Positions 11,546 to 23,189 of a stretch of 64,000 bases of DNA are shown here, one piece after another. The notes below the pieces were generated by a model. It was not told the DNA's origin. It made no database searches and worked only from the letters and a program-made list of their open reading frames with translations. The position numbers were made by a program, and so were the translations under genes. How positions within the stretch are numbered: position 1 is the first letter of the stretch; every line of letters begins with the position of its first letter. The DNA comes from Ampelocalamus luodianensis (taxonomy: Eukaryota > Streptophyta > Magnoliopsida > Poales > Poaceae), in NCBI GenBank assembly GCA_036346255.1, contig CM070622.1:25508751-25572750 (forward strand), written 5' to 3'.

Positions 11546-11550
11546 AGCAT

Positions 11551-14500
11551 TAGAATGTCTTCCTTCATATGAAACTGGGCTATACTACACTAATATTAAG
11601 GCACCTGCAGCCTATACTGCCTTGAAAAACGATTTTAGAAGCTCTGAACTTTTCTATCTTTGGCATGATAGATTATGCTGCCTAGGTCTTAGGCTAACGA
11701 GAGATATAATTAACAATTCATAGGGATATAATACGAATGTAAAGAATTTTCCGAATCAGAAAGATTTTGTGTGTCCTGCATGTGCCACTGGGAAACTAAT
11801 TACTAGACCTTCTCCTCTGAAAGTGAAGGATGAAGTCCCTGCATTCCTGGACCGTATCCAGGAAGACATTTGCGGTCCTATACAACCCCTGTATGGGTCA
11901 TTTAGGTATTTTATAGTGCTCATCGATGCTTCCTCGGAATGGTCGCACGTATGTTTATTGTCTACGAGAAACCATGCTTTTGCAAAGCCAATCTCGCAGA
12001 TAATTAAATTAGAAATATTTTCCCTGATCATCATATGAAGTCCACCTGAATGGACAACGCCGGAGAATTTACTTTGAAAGCATTTGATGATTATTGTATG
12101 AAAATGAGAATTAAAAGTTGAGCATTCTGTACCGCATATCCACATCCAGAATGGACTAGCAGAACTTTGAAGAATTGTAATTTACCAACTACATGTTGGG
12201 GACACGCAGTCCTACCCGCAGTAGCTCTCATCAATTTTAGACCGTCGGCCTATAACATCCATCCACCTATACAACTAGCGTAAGGGTCAACACTGAAAAC
12301 TTCTCATCTTCGCAGGTTTGGTTGCAAGGGTATATACCTATACCACCACCGCAGCGACTTGCATTGGGTCTTCTCCGAAAGTCTGGGATATACTTTGGTT
12401 ATGAAACATCATCCATAATCAAGTATTTGGACCCTATGATTGGAGATTTGCATAATGCCCGATTCGCTGATAGTACAATAGATGAGGTTAGTTTCCCGTC
12501 ATTAGGGGAGGAAATCAACCCTTGATAATAATGTCGGGAAATAATTGAAGTCTAGAAGACATTTGAAGTCCATAAGATAATTGAAATCTATGCATATGAC
12601 CCGAGCACTAGTGAAGCAAATAGAGAAGTCCAGAAGATAATTAAATTGAAGTCTAGATGACAATTGAAGTCCAGAAGATAATTGATTTGCAAGTATTAGC
12701 GAATCAACTGTCAGACTACTTTAGTGATTTGAAGAGCGTGAATAAGTAGCATTTGCCTGCAAGCAATGCACCGGAGAGGGTTGAAATACCATTGAAGGTA
12801 TCCCTAATCCCGCCCGCAGGCCTCGTAATAAAAGGACGAGAACTCCGGTCCCTCGAATCCGAAGTAACCGGGACGCCTGGTGAAAAAGGATAAGAAGGAC
12901 TTGACACAGCCGGTTACCGAAGTGCCCCAGAACTAGAAGGGGAGCTAGTTGAGACCTAACATCGTTATGGAACCTTCAGAAAAGGCATACCAGAATTGAA
13001 CATCCCCATGAAGGGAGACATCAGTATGGATGTGTGCGCACACATCGAAGTTGAAAAACTAAAGGGAATTGCCCCGCAATTGGAAGCAGCGGTGAGCAAG
13101 TAGAAGCATTAGAAGAATCGCCCCTTGAAGAAATAGTTATAAAACTTTATTACCTCGGAAGAATATTTGAATATGACAACAGCCAATGTCGACATTTACT
13201 TTACAAAGAAACTTGCCACAACCATCAATCTTGATCCAGAGCCTGCATCGCTCGCTGAATGAAAGAAAAGATCAGATTGGAAGAAGGCAATAGAAACTGA
13301 ATTATTCTCTCCGAATAAAAGAAGGGCGTTTGGGCCTGTAAGCCGCATGCCTCCCCTTGTGCACCCCGTAGGGCATAAGTGGGTATTTGTTCAAAAGAGA
13401 AATAAAAGGAAGCAAGACTCGTTGCACAAGGTTTCACTGAACGTCCAAGAGATGATTATGAAGAAACTTATTCCCCGGTCATGGGCGAAACTCCCTTTTA
13501 GACTTTTATCTCAATGGCAGTGAACTTGAAGTTAGAAGTGAAATTGATGGATGAGATACCAGCATACCTTTATGAAATGTTGGATTCAGACATTTATATG
13601 AAGATACCTGAATGTATCCCTGTCCCAAACCAAAACAGAGCAAATAGAAATATGTACAGCAGAAACTTCGAGAAAGTCATTGTACGAACTTAAGCAATCA
13701 GGCAAAATGTGGTATAATCGCTTGAAGCGACTTTCTATGCAAGAAATGCTACACGAACAATGAGAATAATCTCTGTGTTTTTATATGACGACCCCAGAAT
13801 GAATTTTGTATAATCTCAGTGTATGAAGTTGATCTGAATATCATCTAACCTCAAGGATATTAAGAAAGCAAGCTCTTACCGAGTCGGAGTTCAAATGAAA
13901 GATTTGGGTGAAAACCAAATATTGCCTAGGCTCGCAGCTTTAGGCATGCCCTCAAGAGATATTAGTGCATTAGTCACCTACACTCGTAAGGTGTTAGAAA
14001 GGTTCGACTTTGCAAAGGCATACCCTTTGAAAGTGCCAATAGTCGGAGATCTTTGCAGAAGACAAAGACTCGCATGCACCTAAAGAAGAGGGGAGGAAGT
14101 CCCGGGACCGAATTCCCACACTTAAGTGCAATAGAAGCACCAATGTATTTAGCAAACCTGCACTAGAACGGACATTGTATTTGCCGGAACCTACTAGCAA
14201 GGTATAGTGCGTAACCTACCAAAGGGATTGGCAGGAATAAAGGATATCTTCCGATACCTCTAAGGAAGCAAAGAACTTAGTCCTGTTCTACGTAAAGAAC
14301 AAAGACTTAACTATGAATGGCAATGCGGATAACGGTACTTGTAGGACCCATGATACACCAAATAGCAAACAAAGCTATGTATTCCTATGTGGTGGAACCG
14401 TAATTCCATAAAAATCGTCTAAGCATAGTCTTGTACCGATTTCGACGAACCACTCGGAAACAATAGCACTACACGAGGCCTCACGAGAATGTGCTTGGCT

Positions 14501-14790
14501 TCGGCGGATGATTCACCACATCCAAAGAATATGTGGATTGAATGCCGCACTAACCCCCACTATTATCTATGAAGATAAATGCAGCTTGTGTTGCACAAGT
14601 ACAGATGGATTATGTGAAAAATTCTCTCACAAAGCATATCAACTCTAAGTTCTTCTATGCTCATGAATTGCAAAAGATGAACGTATTTAAAGTACTGCAT
14701 ACTAAGTCATCTGAGAATCTTGTAGATTTATTCACTAAGTCACTTCCAGCGTCTAACTTCGAAAGATGCATATATGAATTGGAATGATGA
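11551..14790 (+). pseudogene. copia 1 integrase, RT and RNase H, degraded
   Basis: After the nested element, copia 1 resumes at a point matching copia 2 position about 23246. Recognisable blocks are CPACATGKLITRPSPLKVKD (pre-integrase/integrase), the integrase C-terminal GYIPIPPPQRLALG, the RT region around 13240-13560 (KWVFVQKR-like, then LVAQGFT and ETYSPV-like in shifting frames), and RNase H (YVKNSLTKHINSKFFYAHEL, then ENLVDLFTKSLPAS) at 14569-14787. Many stops and frame changes occur. The YVDD box region near 13820 reads YEVDL, so the catalytic Asp pair is lost. Confidence 0.8.
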
Positions 14791-15076
14791 GACTTAGAGA
14801 AGTGCAGAATTCAGGGGGAGAACTTTCACGAACTCGTTATTAAAGCTTGATTATGAAGATTGAGTACCCAAAGAATAAATCTAGGAGATTAAATGAAATT
14901 GGGTGGATTGTACTCTTTTTCCCTTGATGAGTTTTCCTGAAGTTTCTCGGCTAAGGTTTTTAATGAGGCAATTCGTGCATCACAGCAGAACGTGTATCAT
15001 GTACTCTTTCTCCAAATTTTTCCTACTGAGTTTTTATAGAGTTTTGACGAGACATGAACATGAAGGATGGGTGCCC

Positions 15077-15085
15077 AAGGGGGGG
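15077..15085 (+). promoter_or_regulatory. Polypurine tract of copia 1
   Basis: AAGG followed by a run of G directly precedes the 3' LTR start TGTTGGG at 15086. This is the expected plus-strand priming site. Confidence 0.75.
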
Positions 15086-15359
15086 TGTTGGGAAACCATG
15101 GGCCTGACCCTGCAGTCGGCCCATTAGTGGGCGCCCCATCCTTAACGCTAGCAAGGTCGTAGCCTATAAATAAGGGATGCTATTCATTGTAAAAGATTTG
15201 ATTGATGGATGAAGGAATAAAGAGAAGCAAAACGTCCCCCTATATCTCTGTGTTCAATCTCTTATTATGTTCTTATTGTTCATGCATTGTTCTTACAATT
15301 CTATGCTTCTCTACAAGGTAATCGCTCGGACTGGACTCGCCAGCGACGGTTCCTCAACA
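15086..15359 (+). repeat. 3' LTR of copia 1
   Basis: It is collinear with 1893-2166, with ends TG...CA, and is followed by the target duplicate TGTAC. The TATA-like CTATAAATA is intact here and mutated in the 5' copy. Confidence 0.93.
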
Positions 15360-15364
15360 TGTAC

Positions 15365-15946
15365 GAGTAGCAGATGCATCAGCGTGCAATACTGATGTTG
15401 CTACTGCTACCACGTGACCATTGTGGTTTGAATCTGATCTTTGTCTGCCCCATTTCTCGTAGTTGTAGATTGACATTGATTAACCTAATCTACGTGACCC
15501 AAGCAGTCAAAGTCATACCCAAGCAGTCAAAGTCAAAACGATTTCTCTGTGCATTCGTGATCTATAAACTACGGTTTGATTGTCAATCCTTAGCTTTAAC
15601 TCTATCGATTACTCAATAGTTTGAGAGTGAAGTCATATCATTAGCTATTTTCCCTTCCAACTCAAAAATCGTACCAAGAGGGTGTTACCATCATCCACTA
15701 GATGTGAATACACTCTACCACATGCAGCAGATGCAGGCAACTAAGCAACTTAACATTACATCTAGACAGACATACACTCTCCTAATGCAGACAACTAAAC
15801 ATCTCAGCACAACCTAACCTAACAGAAACAGACAACTAAACAATCCACCATTGCATCTACTTAGCCTAGCTAGATTCAACCTAAATAACCCATACAGACC
15901 AAGCTAGAGACATCCAAGCAACCAAACACACCCTATGGTTTCCACC
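15365..15946. other. 3' flank of the GH9 gene
   Basis: No gene is seen. The stretch probably contains the 3' UTR of the GH9 gene (transcribed right to left). Repeated ACAACTAA/GCAACTAA motifs occur at 15725-15850. CAACCAAACACACCC at about 15920-15934 looks like a Tourist-like MITE end without a convincing partner. The 14-mer CCCTATGGTTTCCA is tandemly doubled at 15931-15958, covering the stop codon. Confidence 0.5.
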
Positions 15947-18900
15947 CTATGGTTTCCATAGTGCTGGAGGCGGTGGGGTTGAGGGGAACATAGGCGGCAC
16001 AGCGGAGAACATAGTGTTCTTGTCCACCCCATGGCCTTCACCCGACAAAGCTACCAATGCTGCGACTAGACCAGCATTGCCCGCTAGGGTTGCTTCCGTG
16101 TAGTTGTAGTTCTTGCGGACATCTTTAAAGCCGTCAAGACGATCAGGGCCAGCGACCATAGCTCCGACGATGATGTTAGGGTTTGGCTTCTTGGTGTCCC
16201 TCCACTTCCACCCTCCTTTGCAACCGTAGTGAACACCGTTCTTGGGGATTGAGGCACCACGGTGATGAACACGCTTAGGGTAGTGGCTACCAAACCCAAC
16301 CACATAGCTCATCTTCAAAGGATTTTTGCCTAAGATGTACTCAATCTGACAAAAGTAAATTAGTACCAGGATTTACAACTTACAACTGCTGGAAACACAA
16401 CATTCTGATATTTGAACACTGGAAACCTACCTGAGTCCTAGCAAAACTGCGAAGAACCTCAATCGAGTAGAAATGGGGGCCGCAATACCACCCAGGGGTA
16501 TCTGCAGCCTCAAGGTAGTCACTGAACACAGAAGCAAGGAATGCAGCGTTGACCACATACTGGAGATGTTGTGGCTTCCCCTGATTTAACTGTATCAAAC
16601 CACCTGTAATGCAAGAATATTCAGTAAACCATTCTGTTGAAAGATTTAGTGGTTTGAAGCTCAAACCTTTTGTTCTGTTGAAAGATTTAAAAATCGGAAG
16701 GTAAGAGCACATGACAATGCTTGTTTGATTGTGGAATGTCCTCAAGATCTCTTCATACGGATACCCAGGACTCAAGAAGAGCCTTAACCGGCTCAGAAGA
16801 ACCTGGAATGCAAGAACAATACACAATAAGTAGAGAAAGATAGACATGTTAAATCCATTTAATTATTCAATTTTTTTTATCAACAACTCCTATGCTGCAA
16901 AGAACACATTTTGGTTGGCTTTTAACGATGCATCATTTTTTTTAATGAATACTGCTGCATCATTTAGCCCTTGGAGGTTAGGAATTGTCCTTCTACACAA
17001 AAATGCTACCATGTTGTATGACACATAGTTTGAAACCTATTGTATAGCTTTTTTTTAATGGAATCCTACTGTATTGCTAATGCAGAGTTTGCTTCGACTG
17101 TCACATGGCTCAAAGCCTCAAACAAACAGATTGGAAAAAAAAAACTAATTCATGTCAGACAGCTGGACAGTAAATAATAGTATTTTTGTAAGTGGCGGAC
17201 GTATGCATCTATCTGACAAAAACAAAGTAAGTTTCCCAACCAGTTGATCCAAAATGCAGGTTCCATGCTGAAGACTGTTCTTATTACGACAATCCTGTTT
17301 TAAGGTCTTCCTAAGATACAAAATAGGACAGCACTGACAGTGTACCATCAGGACCCTTAGTATATCAACCAAGCAGTGAACCTCTTGCCTCTATAATCGT
17401 CAATGCCCTATAGTTCAAATAATTAATACTCTAACATACAGCAGAGCAATTTGACTCCACACTAATTTACTACTGCAGCTAAGCAGGTTGATGTATTATA
17501 TATAGAAAATTGGTGATTCCACAGATAGTCCTATATTCTAACGGTCAGCATGTTACCGTTTGATACAGAATCTACTTGGCAAGCATCAACCAAACTAAAT
17601 GCCAATGGGTCAACATGGGGGAATGTCTCTTTAACATTTAATTAAACAAAGCAAAACTAAAACACTTACCTGTGCACCAGTGAGCTTATTGTCCCAGCTG
17701 AACACGCCATAGTCCGGACCACCCCAGAAAGCACCAGCATGCTTTGCAAGCTTCGGGTCTGTTGCCAGCTGCAGGTATGATGAATTGCCTGTTGCAAGGT
17801 ACATCCACGAACCACCCCACACAAACTCATCCCAGTAGCTGGTTGAATTGTAGAACTTTGCAGCATCTGAACCGCCTCCACTATAACTCCCACGATTATC
17901 CCTTGCAAACTTGAAGAGGGTGGTAGCACCATGTACCAGCTTCTGCGAGTAAGCCTTATTGTCCTTGAATACAATGGATGCTGCGGCCAATGCTGCAGCC
18001 ATCTCAGCAGCAAGATTTGAACAAGCGTGGCATTCGACCACTGGACGTGGGTAGTCCATGTCCTCCGGCCTCATCCAACAATAATTATCATTCGGCTGTG
18101 TAGAACCGTGCGCCGTTGCACCAATACCCACCTGCGCCCTCCACAAAATTCACATTAACAATGGCACCCTTGACAAGAACAGTACCCCCTTTGCATCCAT
18201 GTATGCATAGTTCTTTTACCTGTGCAACCACACGGTCAATGGTGTCAGCCGTGGAGTTGAAGGTCTTCAAGAAGTAGTCGGCCCCCCACTTGATGGTGTC
18301 ACGTACATGGCCAAGTTCCCCAGCAGCCTCGTACTTAGCGCTGTACTCGATGATGCTCCAGCTGAGGAGGGTCATGGAGAAGGCAGATGGGAAGTTGAAC
18401 TTGATAGCGTCGCCGGCGTCATAGTACCCTCCGACGAGGCTTCGCCGGACTGCTGGGTCAGACAGTCCGTCCTTCATGCACGAGTTACCACGCCATGGTA
18501 CATTGTTGTGCTTCGGAAGCTTTCCGGCTGCAGCAAATTTGCACAATGAAGAGATCATCAAAATGTGGTCTTAACATGAGAGGCCACTCCTCAAAATGCA
18601 ATATTGCCATCTTTACGGATAGATCTGAAGGATAGAAGGGTTTGACGGGAATTGGCCTCTCCCATTTCAGGTATGGAACACAGAAAACCTAGCTAATAAC
18701 GCATAAAAAAAATCCCATCTTTGGACCTGGCGTTCCAAGCCATCCGAAGAAACCCCAAATGCTGAAACTTTGCATCCACAGAACCGCCAGAAACACCACC
18801 AAAAATCCGATCTTTCCGATTATACCAAGAAAAGCAGCCTGTCAAAAATCGAATCTTCGGAGTTTGGCACAGCTCAAGCGCACAATAACCCCCAAACAAA

Positions 18901-19437
18901 ATTCTAAACTTCCCAATAAGGAACATCCAAAATCGCCTCAAAATCCACCATTTCTAACCCAGCACCACCGCGAACAAATCAAAATCTAATCGTTCCGACA
19001 CAGCCGCATCCAAAACCACAAACAGAGGGAGGGGGGAGCCCCAAAACAGCGAGTCACTCACATCTCTGGGCATTGAAGAACATGAGCGCCTTTCGCAGCG
19101 CGACGGTGAATTTGTCGGGGGGCGTCGGCGGGCGGTGGTGCCTGGGGATGGCCTTGGCGATCCCGGCGACGAGCCCCGCGAGCACCGCGGCGGCGACGAG
19201 CACCGCGACCGTCCAGACGAAAAGCTTGTGGCTGACGACGAGGCACCCGAGGTCTACGTACTCCTCCTTCTTGCGGCCCTGGTCCCCGGGCCCTGCCAGC
19301 AGCCAGCTCTGCTGCGTCTCGTCGAGCGTCCGCGACAGCGCCGCCCGGTCCAGGTCTAGGTTCCGGCTCCGGTCGTCGTCCGTCGCCGAGTCGTTGCATA
19401 TCTCCAGCGACCCGCCCCATGGGTCCCTCCCGTACAT
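15947..19437 (-). CDS. KOR: Membrane-anchored endo-1,4-beta-glucanase, GH9 family, KORRIGAN type
   Basis: Six exons on the - strand: 19437-19062, 18527-18220, 18131-17670, 16802-16667, 16603-16431 and 16345-15947. All introns are GT...AG, the phases agree, and the joined frame is 617 codons plus TAG, the usual length of the family. The ATG at 19437 gives the typical [10 protein letters not shown] start; an ATG two codons upstream (19443) is the alternative. Residues 1-70 are cytosolic, about 72-97 form the single signal-anchor membrane helix ([17 protein letters not shown]...), then a His/Pro linker and the GH9 domain. GH9 landmarks are [15 protein letters not shown] with Asp162/Asp165, [16 protein letters not shown] with the His near 513, and [12 protein letters not shown] with the acid Glu569. 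Several NxS/T sites and a Pro-rich tail (PPPPALWKP) are present. The family acts with the cellulose synthase complex at the plasma membrane and Golgi. No defect was seen. The symbol is by family; which paralogue it is cannot be told. Confidence 0.95.
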
Positions 19438-19827
19438 GCTCATCTCGCCCCTCGCCCCTCGCCGCCACCGCCCACCTCGTGATCCCACCACTCCCCCCTC
19501 TCACAAATCCCTAGCGATTCTTGCGATGGCACAGGAGCACCGACGATGGTTATTGGGATGGAAGGGAAGGAGGGAGGATGAGGCTTTTGGCGTGCGCGGC
19601 GGTGTGGGGCACTGGGAGGAGCCGGGGAGGCAAGCAGCGGAAGTGGGATTTGTTAGTGTGGCGGTGCCACGGTGGCCTTGTTGGGGAGTGGGATATTAGG
19701 GATAGTGATGGAGATTGGTACTTTGGCTGTTTGCTTGTTTGGTAACAGGGTGGAGTACTACTGCTGCTGTTGTAGGGTGGTGTTGGGTCGCAGATAGCGA
19801 TGGATGCTTACGAGATAAGCTTGTTTG
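19438..19827 (-). promoter_or_regulatory. Upstream region of the GH9 gene, cut by copia 2
   Basis: The 390 bases between the GH9 ATG and the left LTR of copia 2 should hold the 5' UTR and core promoter. The part nearest the gene is C-rich on the coding strand (CCTCTCACAAATCC-like), as in grass 5' UTRs. No clear TATA box was found. Anything farther upstream now lies beyond 26,970. Confidence 0.55.
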
Positions 19828-20086
19828 TATTAGGAAACCGGGCCCGGTCAGGAGTCCGGGTCCGGGTGGACACCTCATCTACTGTAGATTATAAATAGGA
19901 GAGGGGACCCCACAAATCATGTACACAATTGATTATTGGAAGAGCAATAAAGAGAAGCCTGCAGTCCCCTCTCATACCTGTGTTTTCATCTATTGTTGTG
20001 TTCTTGTGTTCTTGCATCGTTCTTACGATTCTGATTTTATATACGAGGTAATCGTCGACCGACTCGCCAATGACGGTTCCTCAACA
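19828..20086 (+). repeat. 5' LTR of copia 2
   Basis: It starts TATTAGGAAACC (TA instead of the usual TG, shared by both LTRs) and ends CCTCAACA. It contains TATAAATAGGAG at about 19891, a TATA box in U3. The primer-site position reads CGTTATCGCGACGATCGACT, close to copia 1. Confidence 0.92.
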
Positions 20087-20439
20087 CGTTATCGCGACGA
20101 TCGACTCTCCTCGCATCGAAAAGGTAACCGCCGATGAACGACACTCGATATTGAATCGCTTTCTAGATTGCTTTCAATTCGCAAATTTGGCTTTCTAGAT
20201 TTGTTTTCACGGCAAATTTGCTCTAATCTGTCGCGAGCCGATTTGAAGTCGCCAGACAATGCCGATCGATGATTGCATGAAAGAGTGGATGTCGATTGTA
20301 CCGTAGATTGAAATTGCAAATCCGATCGGAGGTTGCATGAAAGAACCGATGTCGATTGCGTGTTTTTACATAATATCGCATCGCATACATAGCATACATG
20401 AACAAAGAAATTTGACGGCCCGAACACTGTCGGCGCTTC

Positions 20440-21090
20440 GCACGCATACCCTTCCCAAAACCCCATCGCCACGGCCATGGAGTGCGCAGCCGACGCCATT
20501 GCCGCGCTAAGCACGAAGCGCCAGATGCGCCGCCATGCGAACCTGCTCGAGCAAACACGCGCACTTGAAGCCGCGACGCCGCCTCCGCGCGCCACTCGCC
20601 ATCGCCGGCACGCCGCCGGCCAGACCGACATCCCGCCATCGCGCGCGCTCGCCGCCGCGCCGCCGCCGCGCCGCCCGGCCAGCTGCGTCCCGCCGCCGCG
20701 CCGCCTCGCTGCCGCTGCGCCGCCGCCGCCGCGTGACGCCGCCTCCCGCGCCCGGCCGCATGGAGCGCCCGGCACCGCCACTCCGCCGCCCCGGCACCGC
20801 CGCGCCTCGCGACGGGCATTTTTGTGCGCGCCGCCGCCGCTTCTTTCGTGGAGCCGCCGCTTACCGCACCGAGTCGCCGCGCCGCCGGAAAGCGCCGCCG
20901 GCGCCGCCGCCGCCGCCGCGCCGCGCCGCGACGCGCGCCGTAGGCGCCACCACGCCGCCGGCGCGGCGCGGCGCACTCCACGGCGCGGCGCGCCGCCGCG
21001 CCGCGCGGCCGCCGCCGCCGCCACCGCTGACGCCCGCCTCCCGTTGGCTCCCGCAAGAACCGCCATGAATGGCGCCGCCGCGACAAGCAT
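20440..21090 (+). other. GC-rich untranslated leader of copia 2
   Basis: A 650-bp run of CGCCGC-type triplets lies between the LTR and gag, in the same place as the GC-rich leader of copia 1. Long open frames exist on both strands (for example 20477-21109 and 21090-20089) but consist of Arg/Ala/Pro low complexity with no family signature. Confidence 0.6.
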
Positions 21091-21113
21091 AGTGCTAGGG
21101 AAACCCTAGCACT
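21091..21113 (+). promoter_or_regulatory. Leader hairpin of copia 2
   Basis: AGTGCTAGGG, AAA, CCCTAGCACT forms a perfect 10-bp stem with a three-base loop. The core matches the copia 1 hairpin at 3394-3410. One stem pair is swapped between the two copies (G-C in copia 1, C-G in copia 2), so pairing is kept. Confidence 0.45.
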
Positions 21114-21556
21114 TGTCTTGATAAGGCACGGTTGGGCCTCATGGGCCTTGGGAGCATGGGCCAAGGATCGCCCATTCTTAACCTGGAAAAAAGGGAAGGG
21201 AGGTTCTACTAATGAAAAAGGGGATCCCAAATTTGCAAAAGGTCTTTGGGATTCTCGAAAATTACGAGACCCTTATGCGAATAAGGAATTTTACGAAAAC
21301 CCTCGAATTATCGAAAATTTACGCAAATTTTCTCGTAACTGAGATTTCGCTTTAACCCCGAACTTGCGCTACTAAAAATTACTTTTCCAGTAGAAAAGGG
21401 CCTCAGGAACCCAAATTTTTGCATATTTTTGAATTTTGAAGCATATTTATCATTGTTATTGATATTTCTATGCAATTTATTATCAGATTTATGCTTTGAT
21501 TATTTGTAATTATTTATATTGCTTTTAATCACGAATATAGCAATAAATCTTGAAAA

Positions 21557-22640
21557 ATGCGAGAAAAATACGGAATATTATGGGAATTTTTGCAACCTTT
21601 TATGTACATTACCAGCAGAATCTTATGCATTCCTTGCATGAATATGCAGATGATCGAATCACGAACCGAGTTCGAGGAGCCGCCCAAAGATGGCCGTAAT
21701 TATTTGACTTGGGCATCGATGTTGAGATCGCATTTGGAGCCAAGAAGCTCGTCTCGCTATCGACTCGGCGCCTTGCGTGATGTCGCTCCAACCGCCGAGG
21801 AAAATGATCGCACTTCATTTCCTCGACATCATCTTTGTCTAACTCTCAAGAATGAGTATATGGCGTAGAAAAGCGCATCGCTTTATGGACCGCCCTGAAG
21901 AAGCGGTTCGAGAAACTGAAGTACACCATCCTGCCCCGGGCAGAGCAGGAATGGACTCGACTACGTTTTGCTGACTATAAGACCGTGGGGGAGTACAACT
22001 CTGCTTTGCACAGAATTTGTACAAATCTTCAGCTTTGTGGTAAAGTAATCACAGATGCAGAGAGGATTGAGAAAACCCTATCTACCTTTCACCCAAATGC
22101 GGTGCAATCCGCACGCAACTATCGTCAGGATGGCTTCAAGGAATATGCCGAACTGATTGATATTATGCAAGTTGCGGAAGCTCAAGATGAGGTTCTCGTA
22201 AAGAACTACATCTCGCAGCCCACCTAGTAGCAAAGTTGGCCATGAAGTCAATGCTAGCAGCTACAGTGAGAAAGCCTCACTCAAGCGAGAGGCAGAAGGG
22301 TAAGGTCATGAGCCACAAAACTAAGCAAAATGCTCAAGTCAAGAAAGGCGACCAAAAGAAGCGCGATGAGAAGCCCTATGGTCGCAGGACCAAAGTCGCT
22401 ACAAATGTGGCACTTGGGGACATTGGTCACGTGTCCGCCGTGAACCGCAAAGACGTGATTGATGCTTTCAAGGCAAAGAAGAAGGGCAAAGGACATCATG
22501 AGGCGCACTCGCCATTGCAGCATAGAAGATCCACACTCATTGGTCGCACCTATGGATGTGGACATGCCTACAAAGAGCTCCTATCACTCCTTCATTGGAC
22601 ATTGCAGCAATTGCACCGTAGTTGTTCTTTGAAGAAAATA
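21557..22640 (+). pseudogene. copia 2 gag
   Basis: Conserved gag blocks are DGRNYLTWASMLRSHLE, RHHLCLTLKNEYMA, then after a frame break TALKKRFEKLKYTILPRAEQ (21870 onward), TNLQLCGKVITDAERIEKTL and YAELIDIMQVAEAQDEVLVK. These belong to the copia gag domain found in UBN2-like capsid proteins. The basic C-terminal part (GKVMSHKTKQNAQVKKGDQK) should bind RNA. A stop at about 21867 and a shift near 22225 break it. Confidence 0.85.
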
Positions 22641-22904
22641 TAGAAGTAGATGAGATTCAGCGAAGTTAATTTACTACGATTCGATTTAGTGCATGCATGG
22701 AACTTAGTTTTACAAATGCTTGCGCTTATGTTAGAATTATTGAATAAAGGTTGTAAGCTCTAGAAGAGCATTTGCAATAAATTCTTATGATATGTCCAGA
22801 AGACTTTTCTCGTATTAATAAAGCAAGTTTTGTTCTGCTTTGAAGTATGTTTTATGTGTGGATCGCTTTACTCCATATTGATAAATACTTTATATATCGT
22901 AACG

Positions 22905-23090
22905 CGTGTGGCGCCTATGGAGGAAGTGTGTCTAGCGGATAGCGGCACAACGAATACCATACTAAGAGAGACGAAATTTTTCCAATGATCAAAGAAGAAT
23001 GCCGGTAGTCTTACGACAATCGCCGGCAATGATATTTGTATAATAGGCTCGTGAAGAGCCACAATTATACTTCCAATGGGCACGACATTG
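22905..23090 (+). pseudogene. copia 2 protease start
   Basis: VCLADSGTTNTILRET carries the aspartic protease D-S-G triad. After this the frame is lost within about 60 bases. It serves as the reference showing that the Asp was lost in copia 1. Confidence 0.8.
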
Positions 23091-23189
23091 GTTATTGAAG
23101 AAGCCTTGTTGTACCCTTAATCGACTAGAACTCTCTTAAGTTTTAAAGATATTCGCGCTAACGGTCTCCATGTAGAGATCAAGAAGAGT

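Larger units (their letters stand above)
5057..11550 (-). mobile_element. Nested, 5'-truncated Ty3/gypsy (chromovirus, Tekay/Del-like) element
   Basis: On the - strand this reads integrase, chromodomain, polypurine tract, then a 4.9-kb 3' LTR that ends at 5057 within copia 1. The order integrase then chromodomain and the very long TGTAACATCCC... LTR are typical of grass chromoviruses of the Tekay/Del group. The 5' LTR, gag, protease, RT and most of RNase H are absent. The right junction (about 11545-11555) passes directly into copia 1 integrase sequence, and about 0.2 kb of copia 1 found in copia 2 (about 23040-23250) is also missing. One deletion therefore removed the gypsy 5' part together with adjoining copia sequence. 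Confidence 0.88.
1893..15359 (+). mobile_element. Ty1/copia retrotransposon 1, with a nested gypsy element
   Basis: Both LTRs are 274 bp (1893-2166 and 15086-15359) and the element is flanked by a perfect 5-bp target duplication TGTAC (1888-1892 and 15360-15364). The internal order is leader, gag, protease, [gypsy insertion 5057 to about 11550], integrase, reverse transcriptase, RNase H, polypurine tract. That order (integrase before RT) is the copia order. All coding parts carry stops, frameshifts and deletions, so the copy is not autonomous. By eye the LTRs differ at about 20 positions (near 8%), mostly transitions, which indicates an old insertion compared with copia element 2. Confidence 0.93.

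Noticed and set aside
20089..21230. Long overlapping open frames (up to about 335 codons) on both strands in a GC-rich region
   Set aside because: They are Arg/Ala/Pro low complexity, open on both strands and in several frames because stop codons are rare in CCG/GCC repeats. No family motif, and they lie in the copia 2 leader.
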